Assembly: GCA_015520475.1 (NCBI GenBank)
Contig: WAQA01000226.1
Span: 1-18,994 of the forward strand
Direction: 5' to 3'
Length of the DNA: 18,994 nt
DNA from: Candidatus Bathyarchaeota archaeon
GTDB taxonomy: Archaea > Thermoproteota > Bathyarchaeia > Bathyarchaeales > WAQA01
Shown here: positions 6,537 to 14,383 of the stretch, piece by piece
Layout: each line of letters opens with the position of its first letter
How positions within the stretch are numbered: the first letter of the stretch is position 1
Program-made: the position numbers and the translations under genes
The notes under the pieces: model-generated
What the model was told of the DNA's origin: nothing
The model's input: the letters and a program-made list of their open reading frames with translations, nothing else
The model's database searches: none

Positions 6537-7652
6537 ATGTTTAGGATCCCCTATTATATGGAGGCTTCTGATTTGACATGGATCCTGAAGATTCCTAAAC
6601 CGTTCTCAGGCGGTTTGATACTCTCATATAAATGCACGAATGTTTGTAGACATTGTCTGTATGCTTCTTCGCCTAAATGGAGGGGGGATTGGATAAGTAT
6701 CGGTGATGCTGAGAGAATATTGTCCCAGCTGGCTGAGATTATGAGGGAGATATATCCGAGAGGATTCAACGATGTAGGGGTTAATGTTGGATTACATTTT
6801 ACTGGTGGAGAGCCCTTCCTAAACTTTAATCTCTTACTCGGACTGGTTAAATCGGCAGATAGGCTGGGGATACCTTCAATATTCGTTGAGACGAACTGTT
6901 TCTGGTGTGTAGATGATTCAGTAACTGAAGAGAGATTCTTAACGCTTAAAGATGCTGGTTTAAGAAGTGTATTGTTAAGTGTTAATCCTTTTGTTGTTGA
7001 GCAGATACCGTTCGTTAGGGTTGAGAGGGCTATAAGGATAGGTGAGAAGGTCTTCGGCGGGAGGATAATGGTGTATAACCCGATATTCTATGATCAATTT
7101 AGGAGACTTGGTGTCGAGGGAACATTACCATTCAAAGAATATATGGCGAGAATGAAACGTGTGGATCCTGTAAGCCTACGCCATGGTCTCTCATTCTATT
7201 CGATACTGCCTATGGCGAGAGCTGCATATATGCTTGGCTACCTATATAGAAAGTATCCAGCAAGACACTTCTTTAATCTATCCTGTATTAATGATTTGAC
7301 GAGGAACTGGCATATTCACATAGATAATTACTGCAATTACATCCCGGGTTACTGTGCAGGAATATCCCTTGGAGATGCAAGAGACATTGATGGGATATGT
7401 CAGGGAATAGATTTGGATGATCACCCAGTCATCGGTATGCTTGTGTCTGATGGAGGGATTGGAAAATTATATGACTTCGCTGTTAAAGAATTTGGTTATC
7501 GTGAACTTGAGGAAGGATACATCTCAAAATGTCATCTATGCGTTGATATTAGAAGATGGATAGTCCAGCAGACTGATGAGTTCAGAGAGCTTAAACCTGT
7601 TGAGTTCTATCTGCATTTGGAGGAGAGCGTCGAAGGAAGCAGCACATCATAA
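6537..7652 (+). CDS. Radical SAM protein of unknown function with extra C-terminal cysteines
   Basis: A 371-residue radical SAM enzyme. The N-terminal cluster motif is CTNVCRHC (C33, C37, C40), which binds the 4Fe-4S cluster that cleaves S-adenosylmethionine; FTGGEPF (around 88-94) is the SAM-binding GGEP motif. A CFWC pair occurs at 121-124. Beyond the barrel the protein carries C250, C266, C273, C288 and a CHLC pair (C332, C335), enough for one or two auxiliary iron-sulphur clusters as in SPASM/twitch-type maturases. I do not recognise a specific subfamily. No small peptide substrate gene is seen nearby. The next gene on the same strand is a GT-C-like membrane protein 170 bases downstream, so a link to lipid or glycan modification is possible but not shown. 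Start ATG 6537 gives an N terminus close to the barrel; ATG 6558 is an alternative. Confidence 0.88.
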   Translation: MFRIPYYMEASDLTWILKIPKPFSGGLILSYKCTNVCRHCLYASSPKWRGDWISIGDAERILSQLAEIMREIYPRGFNDVGVNVGLHFTGGEPFLNFNLLLGLVKSADRLGIPSIFVETNCFWCVDDSVTEERFLTLKDAGLRSVLLSVNPFVVEQIPFVRVERAIRIGEKVFGGRIMVYNPIFYDQFRRLGVEGTLPFKEYMARMKRVDPVSLRHGLSFYSILPMARAAYMLGYLYRKYPARHFFNLSCINDLTRNWHIHIDNYCNYIPGYCAGISLGDARDIDGICQGIDLDDHPVIGMLVSDGGIGKLYDFAVKEFGYRELEEGYISKCHLCVDIRRWIVQQTDEFRELKPVEFYLHLEESVEGSSTS

Positions 7653-7822
7653 TACTCTTGGATTCATTATTATAGGATAGATATGCTATAGTGGAATCAG
7701 AATAACCCTTAAAAGCAGGAGGGCACCCCTAAATTATTATTGAACCAATATATCTCAGCAACGGAATAAGTTAATGGTATGGAAGGTTTCAGTATAATAA
7801 AGAATCCGCCGCATGAAGGTTT

Positions 7823-9325
7823 ATGTTGTACGTTGATGGCGGAAAAGTTGAGGTGTTGATGATTCGAAGAAGATTTATTGAGGATTATATGGTTGATGCT
7901 GGCTTAGTCATCCTTCTCCTATCAGCCGGTTTCATCTTTAACTTATGGGTCTTCTTCAGGAGTCGACTTATAACTGGGATAGATGGGCCATACTATCTGA
8001 TTCAGGTTAAGAGTTTATTGGAGAAAGGAAGTCTTGTCTATGGAGATCCTCCATTAACATTTCTCCTCCTAGCTCTCTTCTCTCTTCTCGCTGGGGATGT
8101 TATGGTTGGAGTTAAGGTTGGAACCTCATTTCTATGTGCTCTCTCCACGGTGCCCGCATACTTTATTATGAGAGGGGTTACTGGTAGGAGGGCTGCCGGT
8201 TTATATGCGATGCTCCTTATCATCTTCTCAGCTCCATATGTGAGGATGATGACTGACTTCATAAAGAATGCTGTCGGCATCTTCTTCCTGCTGTTGTTTC
8301 TATATTACCTTCATAATTTGGCGTCTTCAAGGAGTAGTAAACTGAACATTTTTCTGTCTTCACTTCTACTCGTATTAACCGGGATGACCCATATCCTTGA
8401 TTTTGGAGTTGCTCTCCTATACTTAGCGCTCTACGTGATAAGTACCCTACTGTTTAATAGGAAGTCGTCGTCCTTCCTTTTAAGTGCAGGTGTAATCTTG
8501 TCTGTGGCCTTAGTATTCTCATTTGTGGCCTATATCTTCTTTAATCCGTTGTTCACAGACTTTAACAAGTTTATTTCTTTCCTGCATGATCTCTTCTCGC
8601 CGCAGAGGCGATATCCCCCTCCTCATCCAATCTTGAAACCTAAACGTCCCCTTCCAGTAGTGCCTTTCTCTCTTCCGATAATTGGAGGGTGGGGTGTGAT
8701 TGTATCTGTACTACTTTCAGGAGCCATCCTATCTCTCTATCTCTGGATGAGGAAGGATAAAGAATCTTTTCTTCTCCTATTTTCATCGACGGTGATGGGG
8801 ATAATTATGTGTTTCCCATTGATACCAAGTAAGTATCTTGGAAGGTTTATGTTGATGTTTCTTTTACCGTCCTTCATAATAGTTAGTTATTCTATATCGT
8901 TTATCGATAAGGTTTTGAGGAGGAAGGTTGGTTCCCTCATTCCCTTTATCATATCCTTTCTAATAATCTCTCTGTTTGTTATGCAGGGTGTCAATGTGGC
9001 TTTTAGAGCTCGTTCAACAATCACATATTCTGCCTATCTTGATCTGGTTGACATGAAGAAATATCTGCCTCCGAACTCCATAATTATAGTTTCGAAGAGG
9101 ATAGGTTATTGGGTTCAGTACATAGATGAGGTTGAAGTTTCAGGATTCTCCCCTGTCCTCTGGCGATTATACCCTCACGTGTTTGGCTTATACTTTAAGG
9201 ATAAAACTCCGAATATTCCCTCCTCTAAGATAGTATTTGTTGGGAGGATATTTGTGCTTGTGGAGCTTCCTCCGCCAAGAGTGGTTCTAGAGAGGAGTGA
9301 AGCTTCTAGGGAGGCTGGTGTATAA
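7823..9325 (+). CDS. Polytopic membrane protein, GT-C type glycosyltransferase-like
   Basis: About 500 residues with some 11-12 hydrophobic segments, from VILLLSAGFIFNLWVFF near residue 30 to LIPFIISFLIISLFVM near 375, then a soluble tail of about 110 residues. The first loop after the first membrane segment contains GIDGPYYLIQVKSLLEKG; an acidic residue in this loop followed by YYL is typical of GT-C enzymes that transfer sugars from polyprenyl-phosphate donors, such as the PMT and oligosaccharyl-transferase-like families. That suggests a role in glycosylation of surface proteins or lipids, inferred from topology and one motif only. The first ATG is 7823; ATG 7859 has GAGGTG just upstream and would shorten the protein by 12 residues. 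The gene converges with mtaB. It could instead be a transporter-like protein. Confidence 0.65.
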   Translation: MLYVDGGKVEVLMIRRRFIEDYMVDAGLVILLLSAGFIFNLWVFFRSRLITGIDGPYYLIQVKSLLEKGSLVYGDPPLTFLLLALFSLLAGDVMVGVKVGTSFLCALSTVPAYFIMRGVTGRRAAGLYAMLLIIFSAPYVRMMTDFIKNAVGIFFLLLFLYYLHNLASSRSSKLNIFLSSLLLVLTGMTHILDFGVALLYLALYVISTLLFNRKSSSFLLSAGVILSVALVFSFVAYIFFNPLFTDFNKFISFLHDLFSPQRRYPPPHPILKPKRPLPVVPFSLPIIGGWGVIVSVLLSGAILSLYLWMRKDKESFLLLFSSTVMGIIMCFPLIPSKYLGRFMLMFLLPSFIIVSYSISFIDKVLRRKVGSLIPFIISFLIISLFVMQGVNVAFRARSTITYSAYLDLVDMKKYLPPNSIIIVSKRIGYWVQYIDEVEVSGFSPVLWRLYPHVFGLYFKDKTPNIPSSKIVFVGRIFVLVELPPPRVVLERSEASREAGV

Positions 9326-9417
9326 CTCTCTCTGTCATCTGCTAGAGGTTTCTAGGGAAGTTCCAATGGTAAAGCATTATTATTGATGATTAGAATTTTA
9401 CGTGATTCTATTGAATG

Positions 9418-10800
9418 CTAAAGATTATAATTTCTGGATATAAAGCTCTTAACTTTTCCGGTGAAGTTTGCTATGTTCTTCTCAATGAACTTTTCAGTGC
9501 TGTCCGGCATTGACTCAAGATTTCCCCTTATCTTTGCGAGTATTCTCTCTTCGTTTTGAGGCAGATTAGCTCTTTTTTCTCGATATCCTTGCTCTATTAC
9601 CTTTAGGGATGATAAGGCGGCTTCCCTCGCCCTCAAATAATAATCGTCTGGATATCTTATTATTGCTTCACCTATCTCCCATGCGCCTTTAGGTGTGAGG
9701 ACGAGAACCTGTGGATCAAGAGGGTTTGCTTCAACCAGTAAATCTTTAAGTTCATGTTCGAACCCTCCTTTTAGAGCTTCGTTCATTAGCATTGTATCGT
9801 AGCTCAGAATCTCAGTGAAGACTTGTGGGGCCCATCCACCATATAACTTTACATTCTCAACCTGTTCATTTGACCATAGATCACATGCTGCCGCCGCCAC
9901 GTTACCGACGAGGCTGCTGTGGGCTGACGCGCTTGTTTTCCCCTCCATCGACATTGGGAAGCCGGTTATTGCCTTCACTATTATGTTCTCGTAGCCGCAG
10001 TCTTTTCCAGGGCCAGTGGCGCCTTCTTCATAGGCTACCAGTGACCTTGCCGCTCCGATAGCTCGGACAACAGCTGCGAAGACATGTGATATGATTTTGT
10101 TATGTAATCCTCCTGCCAGTATCATCGCTGTGTTACTATGCGCGCAGTCAGTATCTCCTCCAGCTATAACCTTATGTTTACTTGCTACATTAACTATCTC
10201 CCGCCATAGAAACTCCATGTCCAAACTTCCAAGAACCCCAACAGAGAATAATACGCCGTTAATGTCCTGTCTTAAAACTGCATAGTTAAAAACCTCTTTT
10301 CCGCCTATGGATTCGATGGAGAGGACGTCCGCGCCATTCCGGGCTGCTTCATCAAAAGATTCAAGCATTAAAGATATCTCATCACCGTTCCTCATGTCCC
10401 CTTCAAACTCTCTTATGTCGGCTACTGTTACTCGGAGGGCACATCTCAAATTATACTCTTCAGCATACTCTTCCATGATGGACTTCTGTATGCATGTTAT
10501 TTCTCCTCCAAGCTTAGGTTCCTTCGTTATCTGAAAGGTCTGTTCTGTTTCGAGCTGTATGGAGTTCAATCCGAGATCAACTGCACGTTTAAGAATGTTC
10601 TCTGTTATCTCCGAATATTCCTTCTTTATTGATTCTGGATTGTCCTTCTCCCGCCTAGGAAAATATTTTATTTCAGGTATCACTTCTCCACTGCCAACTT
10701 CAAGGTTTAAGCCATACTTTAATGGATGACTGCTTATTCCAAAAGTCAAGTCTTTCCATGTCTTCACCTGCATCTCTGTAAATCTATGAGGTTTAGACAC
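9418..10800 (-). CDS. mtaB: Methanol:corrinoid methyltransferase
   Basis: MtaB transfers the methyl group of methanol to the cobalt of a corrinoid protein (MtaC), the first step of methanol use in methylotrophic methanogens and some acetogens. At 460 residues it has family length. The zinc ligands known from Methanosarcina MtaB (E164, C220, C269) correspond to E163 in LSIESIGGKE, C219 in GDTDCAHSNTA and C268 in GPGKDCGYEN; EGKTSASAHSSLVGN is also conserved. Two GTG codons can start it; the second, at 10800, is preferred because AGGTGAT lies four bases before it; the longer form from GTG 10809 is three residues longer. A minus-strand TATA box lies 40-50 bases upstream. No mtaC, mtaA or methyl-coenzyme M reductase gene is in the window, so it stands alone here. 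It could serve methyl entry to a Wood-Ljungdahl or methionine route, or act on a substrate other than methanol. Confidence 0.93.
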   Translation of the reverse strand: MSKPHRFTEMQVKTWKDLTFGISSHPLKYGLNLEVGSGEVIPEIKYFPRREKDNPESIKKEYSEITENILKRAVDLGLNSIQLETEQTFQITKEPKLGGEITCIQKSIMEEYAEEYNLRCALRVTVADIREFEGDMRNGDEISLMLESFDEAARNGADVLSIESIGGKEVFNYAVLRQDINGVLFSVGVLGSLDMEFLWREIVNVASKHKVIAGGDTDCAHSNTAMILAGGLHNKIISHVFAAVVRAIGAARSLVAYEEGATGPGKDCGYENIIVKAITGFPMSMEGKTSASAHSSLVGNVAAAACDLWSNEQVENVKLYGGWAPQVFTEILSYDTMLMNEALKGGFEHELKDLLVEANPLDPQVLVLTPKGAWEIGEAIIRYPDDYYLRAREAALSSLKVIEQGYREKRANLPQNEERILAKIRGNLESMPDSTEKFIEKNIANFTGKVKSFISRNYNL

Positions 10801-10839
10801 GTCAATCACCTAGGTTAAACCTTTTAAGTAATAAACATG

Positions 10840-10848
10840 ATATAAATT
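10840..10848 (-). promoter_or_regulatory. TATA box of mtaB
   Basis: The minus-strand element TTTATATCA lies about 45 bases before GTG 10800. Initiation about 25 bases downstream leaves a leader of roughly 15-20 bases carrying the AGGTGAT ribosome binding site. Confidence 0.5.
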
Positions 10849-10849
10849 A

Positions 10850-11162
10850 TTTGTGGTTAGATTGGTCTCTTGTATGCTTGGAAGAAGAGACTGCGATTTA
10901 CAGAGGAGCTTCTCATGGTTTAATGTTCTTTCATATCCAAGCTCCTTCTGCCTTGAATGCAGATGGTTAAGGAAGGCTGCTCTGAACCTAGAGAAATCCT
11001 AAGTAGTAATGGTTAATCAGGGAATCCATATTCTTCTTTACGGGGAATGGTGGATCCAGTAATTTTTCATTAGATTATTGATCCAATGCAGTGCATTATT
11101 TCTGTTTTGATGGAAGGTTACGGTTTTGAAGCGGTAAACCTCAGCTATCACAGTTAAGAATC
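10850..11162. other. Intergenic stretch between mtaB and ferredoxin
   Basis: About 310 bases upstream of mtaB and downstream of the ferredoxin gene, with no open frame of useful length on either strand. I looked for a remnant of a corrinoid-protein gene (the DxHxxG motif) and found none. No tRNA or clear RNA structure is seen. Confidence 0.4.
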
Positions 11163-11163
11163 T

Positions 11164-11169
11164 AAAAAA
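11164..11169 (-). terminator. T6 terminator after the ferredoxin gene
   Basis: On the minus strand six T occur in TATTTTTTAG about 42 bases after the ferredoxin stop, fitting archaeal oligo-T termination of this single-gene transcript. Confidence 0.4.
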
Positions 11170-11210
11170 TAAGGGTGAAGAGGATTATTTGCCAGATTAA
11201 CCGTTAATGT

Positions 11211-11522
11211 TTAAGTAGCTATCTTTATTGCTTGGGCTGGGCATTGAGTCTCACATGCTAGACACTGTATACATTCATCTTCTCTTGCAGGATCAGATTT
11301 CTTCTCAGAAGTTGGATGTCCAGGAGCGTCAGCCCATTCGAAAACGCCTACTGGACAGACATCTATACAGACTCCATCTCCAGTGCATAGATCCCAATCA
11401 ACAGCTACGTTGGTTCCATGTATGCCTAGCTTCTCTGGAGGTTCAACAGGTCCCCATACTTTATGTCCATTATGTTCCCCTACAACCTTCCTGTTCTTCT
11501 GGAAGTCTGGATCTATAGGCAA
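11211..11522 (-). CDS. zfx: Zinc-containing ferredoxin, Sulfolobus type
   Basis: A 103-residue dicluster ferredoxin with the N-terminal extension of the Sulfolobus zinc ferredoxin. The zinc ligands of that protein (H16, H19, H34, D76) align with GEHNGH, GIHG and KKSDP at the same positions once the initiator methionine is removed. Cluster I is CTGDGVCIDVCP, with aspartate in place of the second cysteine, as in proteins holding a 3Fe-4S or Asp-ligated cluster; cluster II is CIQCLACETQCP, a full 4Fe-4S site. It carries low-potential electrons in the cytoplasm. The start is TTG 11522, with GGGTGA six bases upstream. It is divergent from the aldolase-AOR operon, whose AOR requires a ferredoxin as electron acceptor, so it is a plausible partner. 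Confidence 0.95.
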   Translation of the reverse strand: MPIDPDFQKNRKVVGEHNGHKVWGPVEPPEKLGIHGTNVAVDWDLCTGDGVCIDVCPVGVFEWADAPGHPTSEKKSDPAREDECIQCLACETQCPAQAIKIAT

Positions 11523-11650
11523 GACTGTTCACCCGTTGCTTATAGCGGGAAGCGTAAATATTAAGGTTTCTGCCTCTCCTATATCCTCCTCTGATAATTC
11601 TTTCGCTGAGGATATGGGCATCATTAGAATCTAGAGATGGATATTATTGG

Positions 11651-11703
11651 TTTCCGGTGGCTACGAGGAGGTTTCTTCCAAAACTTTCTGCTCTCACCGG
11701 AAA
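11651..11703. repeat. Perfect 9-base inverted repeat in the divergent intergenic region
   Basis: TTTCCGGTG at 11651-11659 is exactly complementary to CACCGGAAA at 11695-11703, with 35 bases between. It lies in the 350-base gap between the divergent ferredoxin and aldolase-AOR transcripts, upstream of both promoters. It may be a dyad for a regulator, the closing stem of a small RNA, or chance. Confidence 0.4.
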
Positions 11704-11830
11704 GATCCGCATTATGTTGTTTGGGGATGCTGTTTAAGGAGGCCTTTAGAGAACTCTTCACTTAGTTCTCATTAGAGGGGGTGCCTATGTCTAGGGTGTA
11801 TTGAAAGGAGGAATCGTCTACTCTTCCTTA

Positions 11831-11841
11831 TGTTTATAAAT
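11831..11841 (+). promoter_or_regulatory. TATA box of the aldolase-AOR operon
   Basis: TGTTTATAAAT lies about 50-60 bases before the probable aldolase start at 11892. Initiation near 11862 would leave a short leader containing GGGGAG (11880-11885). Confidence 0.55.
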
Positions 11842-11891
11842 AGCGTATAGACTCTATTTTTATCAAAGTCTGAATGTTTGGGGAGAAGATG

Positions 11892-12536
11892 ATGAGTGAG
11901 GGTTTATTTACTGAGGATGAGATTAAAGAGGATATCTGCAGGGTGATGTCTACTCTATATCAGAAGGGACTTATCTCAGCTATCGGCGGGAATGTGAGTG
12001 CAAGGCTTCCTGGATCAAAGGAGTTCTGGATTACGCCGAGCGGAATCTTTAAGGGTCAATTATCAGTTGATGATCTGGTGAAGGTTGATTTACAGGGTAA
12101 CGTTGTTGAGGGTTTCCTCAAGCCTTCTATTGAGACGCCTATGCATAGGGCAATATATAATGAGCGGTTAGATGTAAATGCTGTAGTTCATGCTCATAAT
12201 CCAGTGGCCACTGGACTGGCTCTTTCAGGGATGGAGATTAAGCCGATAACGGTTGAGGCTGTCTTAACCCTGAGAAAGGTTCCCATAGTTCCCTTCGCTT
12301 TTCCGGGAACTGAGGATCTGGCTAGGATCGTCGCTGAGAACATAGCTGGTGTTAGAGCCTTAATACTTCAGAATCACGGAGTAATCGGTTTAGGCTTTAA
12401 TCTGGTTGAGGCTGAGGCTATCGTTGAGACTCTTGAGGAGGTAGCGTTAACTCAGCTGGTTGCATCCCATTTTGGGAAGCCTAAACTCATCCCTGAGAAG
12501 GATATGGAACTAGCCAAGAGACTCTATAAGATATGA
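11892..12536 (+). CDS. Class II aldolase (L-fuculose-1-phosphate aldolase-like)
   Basis: A zinc-dependent class II aldolase/adducin-family protein of about 214 residues, the usual length of FucA. Motifs in order are AIGGNVSAR, ITPSG, KPSIETPMH with the catalytic glutamate, VVHAHNP with two zinc histidines, and LQNHGV with the third. With numbering from ATG 11874, E87, H106, H108 and H168 are spaced as in E. coli FucA (E73, H92, H94, H155). Members cleave ketose 1-phosphates to dihydroxyacetone phosphate and an aldehyde; fuculose, rhamnulose and ribulose relatives cannot be separated by eye. GGGGAG at 11880-11885 favours ATG 11892 (or 11889) over ATG 11874. The AOR gene begins 9 bases after its stop, so the two are cotranscribed and AOR probably uses the aldehyde product. 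Confidence 0.9.
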   Translation: MSEGLFTEDEIKEDICRVMSTLYQKGLISAIGGNVSARLPGSKEFWITPSGIFKGQLSVDDLVKVDLQGNVVEGFLKPSIETPMHRAIYNERLDVNAVVHAHNPVATGLALSGMEIKPITVEAVLTLRKVPIVPFAFPGTEDLARIVAENIAGVRALILQNHGVIGLGFNLVEAEAIVETLEEVALTQLVASHFGKPKLIPEKDMELAKRLYKI

Positions 12537-12545
12537 GGGTTGACT

Positions 12546-14378
12546 ATGATGGATAAATGGTTCGGTTATGCTGGTAGAATATTAAGGGTTAACCTTACCA
12601 ATGGAAAGATTAAATTTGAAGAGTTAAGGCTTGAAGATGCTAGGATGTTTATAGGTGGAACGGGATTAGCAGCTAAGATAATCTATGAAGAGGTTGACCC
12701 TAAAACTCTTCCCTTCGACCCATCAAATAAGCTGGTGTTTATGAATGGGCCGTTAACAGGAACTATAGTTCCATCATCCTCTAAGTATGCTGTATGCGCC
12801 AAGTCTCCGCTTACAGGGATATGGGGTGAAGCTCATGCCTCAGGCTTCTGGGGAGCCGAGCTCAAATCAGCAGGATTCGACGGTGTAATAATCGAAGGGA
12901 AATCTAAACGTCCAGTTTATCTAAGAATATTCGATGATGAGGTTGTATTGGAGGATGCTTCTCATCTCTGGGGTAGTGGATGCATAGAATGTGAGGATAT
13001 GATTAAGAGCGATCTAGGTAGAGATGTTAAGGTGGCCTGTATAGGTCCAGCTGGAGAGAAACTTGTCCGCTTCGCATCTATAATTAATGATGGCGGTAGG
13101 GCTGCTGGTAGATGCGGTATGGGCGCTGTTATGGGCTCCAAACTTCTTAAAGCCATAGCTGTTAAGGGTACGGGTAAAGCGGAGATCTATGATTTTGACC
13201 GATTAAGGAGGATGATAATCCGTCTATATCCTGTTCTGATGTCTTTCCCCTCAACTCAGATACAATCCTCTTATGGAACGAACGGTGAGATGGCCTCGTT
13301 CTATGAATACGGCGATGTTCCAATAAAGCATTTCACTTTGGGTTCTTGGGAGGGCATAGAGAAGATAGATGGGGAGTATATGGCTAAGACTATTGTTAAG
13401 GGTCAGAGAGCCTGCCTTGGCTGTCCAATAGGATGCTGGAGATATGTTGAGGTTGAGGATGGAAGGTTCGCCGGGGTTAAGGGTAAGGGTCCTGAATATG
13501 AAACTGTAGCCTCATTTGGCTCGTTACTTCTAAATGATGATATAAGGGCGATAGCTAAAGCGAATGATATGTGCAATCACTACGGGCTTGATACGATATC
13601 GACAGGTGTAACTATAGCATTTGCTATGGAATGCTATGAGAAGGGTTTGATTGGAAGGGATGATGTTGGATTGGAGCTGAGATGGGGTGACTCAGACGTT
13701 ATATTGGAGCTTATCAGGAGGATAGGTGAACGTGAAGGTTTCGGAAATATACTTGCTGAGGGAACGCGGATTGCATCGGAGAGGATAGGTGGTTCAGCTA
13801 AGGAGCTTGCCATGCATGTGAAGGGACTTGAGATTCCAATGCATGATCCGAGAGCGTTTAAGGGTATGGGCCTCCAGTATGCGACTTCTAATAGGGGTGC
13901 ATGTCACCTGCAAGGTTTGGTTCTCAGGGTTGAGCAGGGTGAACGTTTCCCGGATCTAAAGATATATGAAAGAGTTGACAGGTTTGAGGTTAAGGGTAAG
14001 GGACGTATAGTTGCCGTTATGCAGGATTGGAATGAGGTTCAAGATTCAGCTATAACATGCAAGTTTCTCGGAGTTTCACCTGGACACCTAACTACCTTTT
14101 ATACTCTCACAACTGGAATTAGGGCTCGTTTACCAGATATTCTGAAGGCAGGTGAGAGAATCTTCAATCTGAAGAGACTATTCAATGTTAAATGTGGTGT
14201 GAGCAGGAAGGATGATGTTCTGCCTAGACGTTTCTTGGAGGAGCCGTTGAAAGATGGAGGTGCGAAGGGACAGACTGTGAACCTCGATTATATGCTGGAT
14301 GAATACTACGAGTTCAGAGGATGGGATCCTAATGGTATTCCTAAAATCGAAAAATTGAGGGATTTAGGTATTATATAA
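12546..14378 (+). CDS. aor: Tungsten-type aldehyde:ferredoxin oxidoreductase
   Basis: AOR oxidises aldehydes to carboxylic acids and passes electrons to ferredoxin, using a bis-pterin tungsten centre and one 4Fe-4S cluster. The protein (about 610 residues) has family length. The N-terminal domain starts GYAGRILRVNLT and contains GGTGLAAK, SPLTGIWGEAHASGFWG and NDGGRAAGRCGMGAVMG, the pterin-binding parts. The cluster cysteines CLGCPIGC (C290, C293, C297) and C505 in DSAITCKF match the pattern of Pyrococcus AOR (C288, C291, C295, C494). GACHLQG carries the active-site histidine region. TTG 12540 can open the frame, but GAGGGT overlapping the aldolase stop points to ATG 12546. It is a tight operon with the class II aldolase; the zinc ferredoxin is divergent upstream. 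Its aldehyde substrate may be lactaldehyde or glycolaldehyde. Confidence 0.96.
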   Translation: MMDKWFGYAGRILRVNLTNGKIKFEELRLEDARMFIGGTGLAAKIIYEEVDPKTLPFDPSNKLVFMNGPLTGTIVPSSSKYAVCAKSPLTGIWGEAHASGFWGAELKSAGFDGVIIEGKSKRPVYLRIFDDEVVLEDASHLWGSGCIECEDMIKSDLGRDVKVACIGPAGEKLVRFASIINDGGRAAGRCGMGAVMGSKLLKAIAVKGTGKAEIYDFDRLRRMIIRLYPVLMSFPSTQIQSSYGTNGEMASFYEYGDVPIKHFTLGSWEGIEKIDGEYMAKTIVKGQRACLGCPIGCWRYVEVEDGRFAGVKGKGPEYETVASFGSLLLNDDIRAIAKANDMCNHYGLDTISTGVTIAFAMECYEKGLIGRDDVGLELRWGDSDVILELIRRIGEREGFGNILAEGTRIASERIGGSAKELAMHVKGLEIPMHDPRAFKGMGLQYATSNRGACHLQGLVLRVEQGERFPDLKIYERVDRFEVKGKGRIVAVMQDWNEVQDSAITCKFLGVSPGHLTTFYTLTTGIRARLPDILKAGERIFNLKRLFNVKCGVSRKDDVLPRRFLEEPLKDGGAKGQTVNLDYMLDEYYEFRGWDPNGIPKIEKLRDLGII

Positions 14379-14383
14379 ATATG

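Noticed and set aside
9825..10534. Three plus-strand open frames opposite mtaB
   Set aside because: They are shadows of the mtaB coding sequence, with serine/leucine/proline-rich composition and no motifs.
10850..11162. Possible remnant of a corrinoid protein gene next to mtaB
   Set aside because: No frame with a DxHxxG motif or other corrinoid-protein feature was found on either strand.
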